Of a DNA stretch of 64,000 nt, positions 24,975-32,922 are shown in pieces. Origin of the DNA: Acidobacteriota bacterium (GTDB taxonomy: Bacteria; Acidobacteriota; Terriglobia; Bryobacterales; Bryobacteraceae). The DNA is taken from contig JACPNQ010000004.1 in assembly GCA_016185425.1 (NCBI GenBank), positions 1-64,000 of the forward strand, in the 5' to 3' direction. Position 1 is the first letter of the stretch. Every line of letters starts with the position of its first letter. A program made the translations under genes and the position numbers. The notes under the pieces are model-generated. The model made no database searches and was not told where the DNA came from. It saw only the letters and a list, made by a program, of their open reading frames with translations.

Positions 24975-25589
24975 ATGAAATTGCGGTGGCTGGCTGGCGT
25001 TTTTCTCGCAGCGGCGGCATGGGCGCAGGCGCCGGCAGGGCGATGGGACGGGACGATTACGTACGGCAAATTGAAAGTTCCGTTTACGATGCACTTTGCC
25101 GGAAGCGGGAAAGAGTTGTCGGGCACGCTGGTAAACGGCGAGGTTCGGGTTTCGTCGAGCTCTGGAAGTTTTGCGGGCGGCGAGGTGGCGTTGACGTTTG
25201 CGGGCGGTGTGCGGATGGCGGCGAAGCTGGAGAACGGGGAGCTAAAGGGAACGCTCGGGGCACAGGTCATCAGTGCGGCGGCGTATTGTACCTGCGGGCT
25301 TGAGGGAACGGCGGGACCGGAGATTATGGGCGCCTGGAACGCGGGGGAGTTAGGACGAATTGTAGTGACACGGAAGGGTGAGGATACCTTTGCGATGCTG
25401 ACGCGCGCCGGGGATACACTGGGGCCGTTGAACGGGCGGTTCGACGGGTTGAGCTTCCTGCTGCACTACTTCGATGGGACAAGGGCCGCTGTGCTCGAGT
25501 TGGAACCGATGAGAGACGGGCCGATGGATGCGACGCTTTCGGAACCAGGGAAAGAGGCAAAGAAAGCGAAGGCGGCCCGGGCTAATTAG
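24975..25589 (+). CDS. Secreted beta-rich protein (TlpA-associated N-domain type)
   Basis: 204 residues from ATG 24975, at a signal peptide (KLRWLAGVFLAAAAWAQA). The mature chain is beta-strand rich: GRWDGTITYGKLKVPFTMHF, GKELSGTLVNGEVRVSS, GGEVALTFAGGVRMAAKLENGELKGTLG, then a possible Cys pair (YCTCG) and a second half with LGRIVVTRKGEDTFAML and FDGLSFLLHYFDGTRAAVLELE. The first half resembles a domain that in Acidobacteria precedes thioredoxin-like TlpA modules; here no CXXC thioredoxin domain follows. Overlaps the convergent SRPBCC gene by 8 bases. Function unknown. Confidence 0.7.
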   Translation: MKLRWLAGVFLAAAAWAQAPAGRWDGTITYGKLKVPFTMHFAGSGKELSGTLVNGEVRVSSSSGSFAGGEVALTFAGGVRMAAKLENGELKGTLGAQVISAAAYCTCGLEGTAGPEIMGAWNAGELGRIVVTRKGEDTFAMLTRAGDTLGPLNGRFDGLSFLLHYFDGTRAAVLELEPMRDGPMDATLSEPGKEAKKAKAARAN

Positions 25590-26052
25590 CCGTTTCGAGG
25601 ATCTGCTTCAGATGCCGAAGGCCGGTTTCGTTGGCGCGGCGAATGGACCTTGTTAGTAAAGGCACAGCCAGACGGCTGAGTCCTTTGGCGGTTCCGCGTT
25701 TGCGCAGAGTCATTCGGGTGGCGCCGTTGGGCATTGGTTCCCAGGTATATGTCGTTTCCATGGGGAATGGTCCTTGCGCGGTGCGCATCACGAGACGCTC
25801 GCCAACGACGAACTCCGTGACTTCGTAATGGTATGTCCGGGTACGTCCCAGGAAGCGGCCGAAGAAGGCGACGAGGGTGCCGGTACGCAGGGGAGGGAGC
25901 GACCGCCATTCGATGAACTTGATGTTCCGATACCAGGCGCGCGCGTTGGTAGGGTCAGCGGAATAGGCGACTACATCCATCAGAGGGCGAGAGATTTCCA
26001 CGGTTGTGCAGATGTCGAGGGTCATAGTGTCAACCCGATTCTGCCACGGCAT
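25582..26052 (-). CDS. SRPBCC-family protein (polyketide-cyclase-like)
   Basis: 156 residues with a helix-grip fold: LDICTTVEISRPLMDVVAYSADPTNARAWY, SLPPLRTGTLVAFFGRFLGRTRTYHYEVTEF and TTYTWEPMPNGATRMTLRKRG, ending with LTRSIRRANETGLRHLKQIL. A hydrophobic-ligand-binding domain, third of its kind in 5 kb but not closely similar to the two ArsR-linked ones. Start ATG 26052 overlaps the esterase stop (TAATG), so it is the last gene of the GntR-SPFH-esterase operon. Confidence 0.85.
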   Translation of the reverse strand: MPWQNRVDTMTLDICTTVEISRPLMDVVAYSADPTNARAWYRNIKFIEWRSLPPLRTGTLVAFFGRFLGRTRTYHYEVTEFVVGERLVMRTAQGPFPMETTYTWEPMPNGATRMTLRKRGTAKGLSRLAVPLLTRSIRRANETGLRHLKQILETAN

Positions 26053-27107
26053 TAGCGATAGGAAATGCTAAGCCTAGGTAAAAGTTCGGACAGGGCGGGA
26101 CGCCAGAATTGCCATGTATGTCCGAGGCCGGGCTTGATGGAAAATTCGTGCTCGATGGCGTGCTCGCTGAGGAGTTTATCCAGTCTGCGGGAGAGGCTCA
26201 AATTCATGTCCCGCTCGCCGATGGTGATCCAAAGTGTGCGAAAGCGGAGCTTTTGGCGGGCAAAGCGGAGAATGCCGGCTTCCCCTTCGGCGCCAAAGAC
26301 GCCGCCGCTCATGATGCCGAGACCGTTGAAGAGATCGGGATGATCCATGGCATACCACATGGCTTGGAATGCGCCCATGGAGAGGCCCGCGATGGAGCGG
26401 CCGATGCGGTTGGGGATGGTGCGATATTGCGAGTCGATGAGGGGCAGAATGTCACGGATCAGATCCTGCTCGACGCGCTCGCGGGCGTTTTCGCCGGACG
26501 CGTGGCCGTTGGGCATGACGATGATCATGGGACGCATGCGGCCTGTAGCGATGAGGTTGTCGGCGATTACGTTGGCACTGCCCATTTGCGTCCAGGCGGT
26601 TTCTTCGTCGCCGGAACCGTGCATCAGGTAGACCACTGGATAGCGGCCGGCGGGACCATTGTTATAGCCGGGCGGCGTGTAGACGATGAGGCGGCGGATG
26701 CCAAGGCCCGTGCTGGAGTTGTAGGTGTGTGTATGCAGAACGCCGTGGGCGCCGGGGCGGGGCTGGTCGATGGCAGCCTCGGCGCTGGCAATGCGGAGTT
26801 CGCTGCCTTGAAATCCGTCATGGCCCGTGATGACATTGGGATTCTTGGGATCGGGAACGGCGAGGCCATCGACCAGGAATAGGTACGCATAGCGGTCGGG
26901 CGCGATGGGGCCGACCTCGGCTGTCCACGTGCCGTCGGCAGACTTGCGCATCGGCTCAAACGTGTTGTATTTCGGGATCCACTCGCCCCACAGCTTAACT
27001 TCCGCGGCCTTTGGCGCCGAGATGCGGAAGATAACGCGGCCGTCGTCGTGGATCTGCGGCTGCGCGTGAAGCGCAATGACGGCGGCGGCGAGGAGAGCGG
27101 GTTTCAC
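26052..27107 (-). CDS. Secreted Fes/XynZ-type esterase with N-terminal CBM48-like domain
   Basis: 351 residues from GTG 27107, which overlaps the SPFH stop as GTGA. Signal peptide KPALLAAAVIALHAQ. Residues ~20-108 are a CBM48/E-set domain (VIFRISAPKAAEVKLWGEW ... YAYLFLVDG). Residues ~115-345 are an alpha/beta hydrolase of the esterase-D/feruloyl-esterase type: YPVVYLMHGSGDEETAW, nucleophile Ser243 in GLSMG, Asp300 in IGERDMNL, His330 in GLGHTW. Acts outside the cytoplasmic membrane, probably on acyl or feruloyl esters of carbohydrates. The longer reading through to 27875 is a shadow of the SPFH gene. Confidence 0.9.
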   Translation of the reverse strand: MKPALLAAAVIALHAQPQIHDDGRVIFRISAPKAAEVKLWGEWIPKYNTFEPMRKSADGTWTAEVGPIAPDRYAYLFLVDGLAVPDPKNPNVITGHDGFQGSELRIASAEAAIDQPRPGAHGVLHTHTYNSSTGLGIRRLIVYTPPGYNNGPAGRYPVVYLMHGSGDEETAWTQMGSANVIADNLIATGRMRPMIIVMPNGHASGENARERVEQDLIRDILPLIDSQYRTIPNRIGRSIAGLSMGAFQAMWYAMDHPDLFNGLGIMSGGVFGAEGEAGILRFARQKLRFRTLWITIGERDMNLSLSRRLDKLLSEHAIEHEFSIKPGLGHTWQFWRPALSELLPRLSISYR

Positions 27108-27979
27108 GCGTTCGGTCCCCGGTTCATGTTCGCCATTGCAATCTGACCGCCAAGGCCCATCGATTCGACGGCGGTGGAGGGGACGATAACCATAGAGCCT
27201 TTCTCCTTCATGGCCTCGTAGAGCATGTTCATGGCGCGGAGGTGGAGTGCCATGGGGTGCTGTTCGTAGAACATCGACGCGGCGACGAATTTCTCGGCCG
27301 CTTCTGTTTCGGCCTGGCCGAAGATGATGCGTGCGCGGCGTTCGCGTTCGGCCTGCGCTTCGCGGGACATCGCGTCTTCGAGGGCTTGCGGGATCTGCAC
27401 GTCGCGGACTTCCACCGATTGGACGGTGATACCCCATGGATTGGTCTTTTCGTCGAGGACGCGCTGTAGTTCCACGCCGATGGATTCGCGCTGCGTGATC
27501 ATCTGCGCGAGCTCGTGCCGGCCGATCGATTCGCGGAGCGCCGTTTGCGCGGCCATGGCGATGGCGTCTTCGAAGTTTTCGACTTCGAGGATAGCCTTTT
27601 CGGCATTCCAGACAATCCAAAAATAGACGGCGTCGACGCTGACGGGGACCGTGTCCTTGGTCAGGGTGGATTCGGCTTTGACGTTGCCGACACGAACGCG
27701 CTGATCGACCGCGGAACTGACGCTGTCGACGATCGGGATGATCCAGAAGAGGCCGGGGCCTCGCATACCTTTGAAGCGGCCGAGCCGGAGAAGAGCCATA
27801 CGTTCCCATTGGTCGGCGATGCGCGCGGCGAACAAAAGATAGAGGCCGATGAGCCCGAATATGACGACGGGCCACGATGCTTTGACGGCCGCGGCGGACA
27901 TCGCTCCGAGAATCATGCTTACCGCAAAGAGAACTGCGCCGACTGGGCTGATCGGGGATTTGATTTGCTCAATTTTCAT
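27104..27979 (-). CDS. SPFH/band-7 family membrane protein (slipin-like)
   Basis: 291 residues. Two membrane segments at the N-terminus (VGAVLFAVSMILGAMSAAAV; WPVVIFGLIGLYLLFAA) precede a band-7 domain (residues ~60-230): MALLRLGRFKGMRGPGLFWIIPIVDSV, TLTKDTVPVSVDAVYFWIVWNAEKA, GITVQSVEVRDVQIPQALEDAMSREAQAERERRARI summarised as the 'VEVRDVQIPQ' and 'AEAQAERERRA'-type coiled region. SPFH proteins form large rings on membranes and organise microdomains. Coupled by ATGA to the GntR gene and by GTGA to the esterase. Confidence 0.93.
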   Translation of the reverse strand: MKIEQIKSPISPVGAVLFAVSMILGAMSAAAVKASWPVVIFGLIGLYLLFAARIADQWERMALLRLGRFKGMRGPGLFWIIPIVDSVSSAVDQRVRVGNVKAESTLTKDTVPVSVDAVYFWIVWNAEKAILEVENFEDAIAMAAQTALRESIGRHELAQMITQRESIGVELQRVLDEKTNPWGITVQSVEVRDVQIPQALEDAMSREAQAERERRARIIFGQAETEAAEKFVAASMFYEQHPMALHLRAMNMLYEAMKEKGSMVIVPSTAVESMGLGGQIAMANMNRGPNA

Positions 27980-28386
27980 TGGGATTTCCTCTCAGAGACT
28001 TCATTCAGGCGGGCGAGGATGTCCTCCACGCCGAAGCCGGCGGCGGCGGCGCGGGCGACAAAGTCGCTGACAATTTGGTTGAGTTGGCGCTGGCGTTCGA
28101 CGTCGTCACGATCCACTTTCTGGGAGCTGACGAACGTGCCGGTGCCTTGGTGAGTTTCGATGGTGCCGAGTATTTCGAGTTCACGGTAGGCGCGAACCAC
28201 GGTATTTGGGTTGATGGCTAGATCAACTGCGGTTTGGCGAACGGTTGGCAACTGATCGCCGGAGCGGAGTGAGCCTAGGGCGATGCCGTTACGGACCTGC
28301 TCAATGAGCTGGCGGTAGACGGGAACGCCGCTGGCGAGATCGAGCCGGAATGCAAACGGGATCGATTTAGGAGACGCGCCAGACAT
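27976..28386 (-). CDS. GntR-family regulator (YtrA subfamily)
   Basis: 136 residues: a GntR winged helix (GVPVYRQLIEQVRNGIALGSLRSGDQLPTVRQ and INPNTVVRAYRELEILGTIETHQGTGTFV, i.e. the motifs 'LRSGDQLPTVRQ' and 'NPNTVVRAYREL') followed by a short dimerisation tail (~50 residues). This short tail without a ligand domain defines the YtrA group, which normally sits before ABC transporter genes. First gene of a four-gene coupled operon; a palindrome between its -35 and -10 boxes argues for autorepression. The ATG lies about at the predicted transcription start, so the message may be nearly leaderless. Confidence 0.94.
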   Translation of the reverse strand: MSGASPKSIPFAFRLDLASGVPVYRQLIEQVRNGIALGSLRSGDQLPTVRQTAVDLAINPNTVVRAYRELEILGTIETHQGTGTFVSSQKVDRDDVERQRQLNQIVSDFVARAAAAGFGVEDILARLNEVSERKSQ

Positions 28387-28394
28387 TTGTTGTT

Positions 28395-28423
28395 ATAGTG
28401 TACTAGTTTACTAGCACAGTCAA
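28395..28423 (-). promoter_or_regulatory. Promoter of the GntR-SPFH-esterase operon
   Basis: On the minus strand TTGACT (28423-28418), 17-base spacer and CACTAT (28400-28395). A start about 7 bases on would fall near 28388, two bases before ATG 28386. Confidence 0.6.
28399..28418. promoter_or_regulatory. GntR/YtrA operator-like palindrome
   Basis: TGTACTAG-TTTA-CTAGCACA, an 8-4-8 inverted repeat with one mismatch, lies across the promoter spacer. Size and AT-rich centre suit a YtrA-type dimer. Confidence 0.65.
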
Positions 28424-28460
28424 GCCGTATTTTTGGCGGGCCTTCGACTTCGGTTGATTG

Positions 28461-29957
28461 CTAGCTCCAGCGGCCTTCGAGGGGAGTGGATGGTTTGGCG
28501 ATGGACTGGAAAATGCCGACGCGGACGTGGTCGCTGCCTTTCATGGACAGCATGGGCATGAGGCCGAGGGAGATCATCGTCTCAGCGGCTTTCAGCGTGA
28601 GAAGCACTTCTGCGCAAGGCTTGAGTTCGGGGTTGCCGTATTCCTTCCACGTGTGCACGGGCAGGCGGCGGATGTCCTGAAATTGGCCGGGGCGCATGTC
28701 CCATTTCTCTTCGGAGAAGGACTGGCAGATTAGGGCGATGCAGGGGTACATGCCGTTGCCCCAGAGATAGTGGGCGTGCGTGCTGCCTTCGGGCATCTCC
28801 TCGAACTTGAACTTTTCGACGGGACTGGACTCCTTGCCGTAGGGTTGGCGCAGCAAGACACGAGGCATGGTGAGGCCGATGCGGCGGGCTTCCGGGAGGG
28901 TACGCATTTCGTCCCAGATAGGGTTTTCGATTTCCCACTCGTCGTTGTCTTGGAGCTTTTGGGGGTCTTTGACGCCGAGGAGGGAGGAGTCGGCACCTGC
29001 CAGCAGCGGGGCGCCGGAAAGGTCGGCGAGCATGGCGACGCGAGCGAGGAGTTCGATGTCGTCGATCCAGGGGCGGAAAAAGCAGTCGAAGCCGAGGAGA
29101 GACCAGGGTTCGCCGTTGGGCGGGGCAGCGGCGAGGATGTGGAAGAGGCCGGTTTGGCGGAGATCGCTGGCGGCGGCGACGTCGGCGAGGAGCTCGGCCT
29201 TGGAGACGTCGAGAATGTATATCTTGAGCTGCGTGTCGGATTCGACGTTGCGGATCACGTGCTCAAGCCCGCGCCAGGCGGCTTCGAGAGATTGGAAGAG
29301 GGGGTTATGGAGAATGGTCCGCATCTGGCGGCCGGTCTCCTCATCGAGTTGGGCGAGGAGTTCCTTCTGCTTGGGATCCTGGCCGGGAACGAGGTGCGGC
29401 GCAACAAGATCCTGCACATACGCCAACAGCGGATCACGTGGCCGGGCGCCTTTTTTCGGGGCGGGGTCACTGGCTTCTTCGGCGATCTGATCCAGGATGC
29501 TGCCGGTGATGATGGTGCTTGAGGCTTTGGCCTCGCGGGGCGTTTCCCTGATGAGGCCGCCGAGGATTTCGTCGGTGGTCGCCTTGAGCGATTCTGGGTT
29601 TTCGAGGCGCCGGCGCATGGCGCGGAGCGCGGGGAAGAGATCGCACTTCTCGTAGATATGGTCGGCGTGGAAGTCGTCGAGTACAGAGAAGGTAAGGTTA
29701 AGCTCCGCGCCGTGATCGCCTGCGAGAGGAAGACGGAGGGAAGATTTGAGTTGAGCGGGGAGGTTGTCGATCTCGTCGCAATCGACGAAGACGGGACGGC
29801 GTCCCTTAATGGGTTCGACGACGCCACGACTGGCGCGTCCGGAAAAATCACCCATAATGAGTACCTGGAAAGGCGAATCCGGTTCGGGAGTGGCGTCTAT
29901 CCGGCGCTTGCCCGGTTCAACGTCCAGCACTACGCCGGCATGAGAGGGTTTAGGCAT
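28461..29957 (-). CDS. Orphan contractile-sheath protein, TssB-TssC-like fusion (type VI secretion family)
   Basis: 498 residues with ribosome site GAGGAG before ATG 29957. Residues ~25-115 resemble TssB/VipA (FQVLIMGDFSGRASRG, VDCDEIDNLPAQL, LDDFHADHIYEKCDLFPALRAMRRRL). Residues ~185-498 resemble TssC/VipB: ILHNPLFQSLEAAWRGLEHVI, LLGFDCFFRPWIDDIELLARVAMLAD, MRTLPEARRIGLTMPRVLLRQPYG, HYLWGNGMYPCIALICQSF, and AEVLLTLKAAETMISLGLMPML. The two sheath proteins are normally separate genes amid ~13 others; here no tube, baseplate, ClpV or membrane-complex gene is near. It may form sheath-like polymers alone, or serve a system encoded elsewhere. Neighbours are unrelated. Confidence 0.75.
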   Translation of the reverse strand: MPKPSHAGVVLDVEPGKRRIDATPEPDSPFQVLIMGDFSGRASRGVVEPIKGRRPVFVDCDEIDNLPAQLKSSLRLPLAGDHGAELNLTFSVLDDFHADHIYEKCDLFPALRAMRRRLENPESLKATTDEILGGLIRETPREAKASSTIITGSILDQIAEEASDPAPKKGARPRDPLLAYVQDLVAPHLVPGQDPKQKELLAQLDEETGRQMRTILHNPLFQSLEAAWRGLEHVIRNVESDTQLKIYILDVSKAELLADVAAASDLRQTGLFHILAAAPPNGEPWSLLGFDCFFRPWIDDIELLARVAMLADLSGAPLLAGADSSLLGVKDPQKLQDNDEWEIENPIWDEMRTLPEARRIGLTMPRVLLRQPYGKESSPVEKFKFEEMPEGSTHAHYLWGNGMYPCIALICQSFSEEKWDMRPGQFQDIRRLPVHTWKEYGNPELKPCAEVLLTLKAAETMISLGLMPMLSMKGSDHVRVGIFQSIAKPSTPLEGRWS

Positions 29958-30034
29958 CTGCTGATCTCCTCAGCGGCTACGTATTGATTAACCGCAGCCC
30001 TATTTTACACGTGAGTCTATTCAACGAGGCAAGT

Positions 30035-31474
30035 ATGACATTACAGGACCTGATGCTGGCGCCGCTGCGAGTGGAGGACTCGGGTTTAGCACTGCGCGTG
30101 CGGAAGGGTTTGCTGAGTTTGGGATATACAGGAGAGGCGGTGGGAGCGGCGCTGGCGGGGTTTCGGCAATCCGGATTGGGATATGAATCGCTGGGGGATC
30201 ATTTGGTTCCGGCAACTCCGCTGGCGTGTTTGATGCGGGCGTTTGTGCTGGGCGTTCCGACGGCGGAAGAAGCGATGCGGCAGCAGGTAGGGAACGATTT
30301 TTTTGCGTTGTGCGAGACGGCGGGGTTGTGGACACGGGTGGATGGCGGCGTTGTGGGAACCGTGGTGATCATGGTGGACGGGAAGACATTTCTATTGAGC
30401 GATCACGGAAACGCGCGGCTTGGTGAGCTGGCAATGTATTGGGTGATGGGGATCGGGACGTCGACGATGAAACTGGCGTGCTCAGTGCATCAGCGTCCGT
30501 ATGAGCGGGTGCTCGATTTGTGCTGTGGGGGCGGGATTCACGCATACATGGTGTCGCCGTTCGCAAAACAAGTAGTGGCTGTTGACCGCAATCCGCGCGC
30601 GCTGAACCTGGGACGCTTCGGCGCGGCGATGAACAAGTTCGGGAATATCGAATTCCGGGAGAGCGATTGCTATTCCGCAGTGGCCGGGGAGGAGTTTGAC
30701 GCGATCATTTGCAATCCGCCGTACGTACTGACGCCAGACCGGCAGACGTATTATCGCGATGGCGGTATGGGCGGGGACCGGTTTGCGGAGAAGATACTGC
30801 GTGAAGCGCCGGGGTACTTGCGCGAGGGCGGTTTTGCGTATGTGATGTGCGATGTGGCGTCGATGGATGGGGCTTCGAGCGAGGCTCGGCTGCAGGCGTG
30901 GCTGGGGGAAGCTGGATGCGATGTGGTAGCAGTGGGAGCGAAAGCAGTGGACGCTTCGACGTATGCGCGGAACTGGGTGCGGAAGGATGGCGATGCGGTG
31001 AAGCCGGGTGAGGAGAAGCGGTGGGCTGAGAGTCTGCGGGAGCTTGGAATTGCGAGCGTGACCAATATGCTGATTGTGCTGCGGAAGAGGACGGGAGCGA
31101 GTAATTGGTTTCGGAGCGAGACGGCGTCGATTGATGTGCGCGTAAACTATGGAGCGCAGGTGGCGCGGCGGTTTGTTTGTCAGGACGTGCTGCAACTGGA
31201 CGACGGGGCGCTGCTTACAACGAGGCTGCGAGTTCCGGCCGATGTGCGGCTGTCGAATACGATGCGGACGGACGGAGGACGGTGGGTGGCGGAGTCGTCA
31301 AAGATCACCTTCGTAGAGGGTTTGCAGCAGGAATATTCGATTGATCCGCAGATGGCGGCGGGGTTGGCTGCGTTCGATGGGACGAAAAAGGCGGGGGATG
31401 CGATGGGAAAGATGCGCGTGGGACATTTGCGGCATTTGATTGCCAGCGCTGTGTTGGAGCCGGTGGGAATATGA
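30035..31474 (+). CDS. NPPY-motif SAM methyltransferase with flanking domains, paralogue 1
   Basis: 479 residues from ATG 30035. Residues ~1-130 form an N-terminal helical domain (ATPLACLMRAFVLGVPTAEEA), ~150-330 a class I methyltransferase core: motif I RVLDLCCGGGIHAY, acidic VVAVDRNPRALN, and motif IV CNPPYVLTPDRQTYYRDGG. NPPY enzymes (HemK/PrmC, RsmC, RlmG type) methylate planar nitrogens in proteins or nucleic acids. Residues ~400-479 form a small winged-helix-like tail (IDPQMAAGLAAFDG ... HLRHLIASAVLEPV). Divergent from the sheath gene and coupled (ATGA) to its paralogue. Confidence 0.85.
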   Translation: MTLQDLMLAPLRVEDSGLALRVRKGLLSLGYTGEAVGAALAGFRQSGLGYESLGDHLVPATPLACLMRAFVLGVPTAEEAMRQQVGNDFFALCETAGLWTRVDGGVVGTVVIMVDGKTFLLSDHGNARLGELAMYWVMGIGTSTMKLACSVHQRPYERVLDLCCGGGIHAYMVSPFAKQVVAVDRNPRALNLGRFGAAMNKFGNIEFRESDCYSAVAGEEFDAIICNPPYVLTPDRQTYYRDGGMGGDRFAEKILREAPGYLREGGFAYVMCDVASMDGASSEARLQAWLGEAGCDVVAVGAKAVDASTYARNWVRKDGDAVKPGEEKRWAESLRELGIASVTNMLIVLRKRTGASNWFRSETASIDVRVNYGAQVARRFVCQDVLQLDDGALLTTRLRVPADVRLSNTMRTDGGRWVAESSKITFVEGLQQEYSIDPQMAAGLAAFDGTKKAGDAMGKMRVGHLRHLIASAVLEPVGI

Positions 31475-32922
31475 GCGATCCGATCCTTGCTCCATTGCGG
31501 GTGGAACTGGCGGAACGCGTAGGGCAGGGGCTCGCATCGTTCGGCTACACGAGCAACGCCCTGAAGGAGATAGTGGCGGAGGGGAAGGAAAAGGGCGAAA
31601 CGAAACTGGCGCCGGCGACACCGCTGGCGTGCCTGTTTCGAGTGTTCGCGCTGCATGACCCGACGCCGGAGGAGATACTCCGGCGGCAATTGGGTGTGGA
31701 GTTTTACGAGGCCTGCCAGGAAGCGGGACTGTGGAAGCGCGAAGGCGTTGGCGTGATCAGCTCGATTGATCTGACCATACAAGTTGACTCCTTTCTGATT
31801 TGCGATTCGGGCGATATGCGGTTGAGCGAGATTGGACTTTACTGGGTAATGAGGGCGGGGTTGTCGACACAACTGGTGTGGGACGCAGTGCCCGTGAAGC
31901 CGTATGAGCGTGTTCTGGACCTATGTTGCGGGAGCGGAGTGCTTGCGTTTCTGTTGGCTCCACAAGCGAAGGAGATAGTCGCAGTGGACCGGAATCCGCG
32001 GGCGGTAAACTTCGGCCGTTTCGGGGCGGCGATGAACGGTTTGGCGCACGTCGAATTCCGCGAGAGCGATTGCTATTCCGCAGTCGCCGGAGAGACCTTC
32101 GACGCGATCGTCTGCAACCCGCCGTTCGTCCTTTCGCCCGATCGGCAAAACTATTACCGCGACGGAGGGATGGATGGGGATGGATTTGCCCAACAGGTGC
32201 TGCACGAGGCGCCGGCGCATTTACGCGAAGGGGGAATGGCCTTCATAGTATGCGACGTGGCAGCCACTCGCACGGAGGCCAGCGAAGAGCGGCTGTGCGG
32301 GTGGCTGGCAGCCCGTGGATGCGATGTATTCGCCATCGGGGAGCCGGTTGTGGAAGCCCGTCAGTACGCGAAGGGGTGGTTGCGAATCGAGCCGGAAGCG
32401 ACGAAACAGCAGCAGGAAGAGCGATGGGTGGAGCGGTTCGACGAGCTTGGCGTGACCGGTATTCGGAACTGGCTGGTCGTGTTGCGGAAACGGACTGAAG
32501 GAGGTCCGAACTGGGTTTTACTGGACCGGTTTCCGGCAAAAACGGAAGGACATTTCGGACATCAGATCGACCGCCGGTTTCGTTGTCAGGACGTGGTCCG
32601 CATGGAGGACGCCGCGTTCTGGAATGTGCGGCTGCGATTAGCGCCGGACGCGCGGATACGGAAGGTGGTGCGGCCGGAGAATGGCCAGTGGGTGGCCGAA
32701 GAGGCGGAGGTTACCTTCGCTACGGGCTTGATGGATCGGTCCAACGTCGATCCGCGGACTGTCGACTTCCTGTTGCTATTTGACGGAGAGTCGACGATGG
32801 AAGAAGTCCTGATGCAAGTGGCGGGAGCGATGCACGCGCCCGTGGAACGGATTCGCGGAGGATGGCAGCAGTACACGAAACAGTTGACCAGTGACGGAAT
32901 TCTGGAACCGGTGGATGGATGA
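31471..32922 (+). CDS. NPPF-motif SAM methyltransferase, paralogue 2
   Basis: 483 residues with the same three-part layout as the gene before it and high similarity through the core (VLDLCCGSGVLAF, VAVDRNPRAVNFGRFGAAMN, CNPPFVLSPDRQNYYRDGG). Motif IV is NPPF instead of NPPY; both are accepted in nitrogen methyltransferases. The C-terminal tail is better conserved here: VDPRTVDFLLLFDGESTMEEVL ... QLTSDGILEPV, reminiscent of PqqD-like or other small winged helices. The tandem duplication with overlap suggests that both work on one target or on two sites. Overlaps the CoA-transferase gene (ATGA). Confidence 0.85.
   Translation: MSDPILAPLRVELAERVGQGLASFGYTSNALKEIVAEGKEKGETKLAPATPLACLFRVFALHDPTPEEILRRQLGVEFYEACQEAGLWKREGVGVISSIDLTIQVDSFLICDSGDMRLSEIGLYWVMRAGLSTQLVWDAVPVKPYERVLDLCCGSGVLAFLLAPQAKEIVAVDRNPRAVNFGRFGAAMNGLAHVEFRESDCYSAVAGETFDAIVCNPPFVLSPDRQNYYRDGGMDGDGFAQQVLHEAPAHLREGGMAFIVCDVAATRTEASEERLCGWLAARGCDVFAIGEPVVEARQYAKGWLRIEPEATKQQQEERWVERFDELGVTGIRNWLVVLRKRTEGGPNWVLLDRFPAKTEGHFGHQIDRRFRCQDVVRMEDAAFWNVRLRLAPDARIRKVVRPENGQWVAEEAEVTFATGLMDRSNVDPRTVDFLLLFDGESTMEEVLMQVAGAMHAPVERIRGGWQQYTKQLTSDGILEPVDG

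Noticed and set aside
26109-26882. 257-codon plus-strand open frame antisense to the esterase
   Set aside because: The minus strand shows a complete catalytic triad; this frame has no motif.
27107-27875. Extension of the esterase reading frame upstream of 27107
   Set aside because: It runs antisense-like through another frame of the SPFH gene, is Arg/His/Pro-rich, and the signal peptide starts at GTG 27107.
28770-29522. 250-codon plus-strand open frame antisense to the sheath protein
   Set aside because: Glu/Gly/Asp-rich shadow; no start signal.
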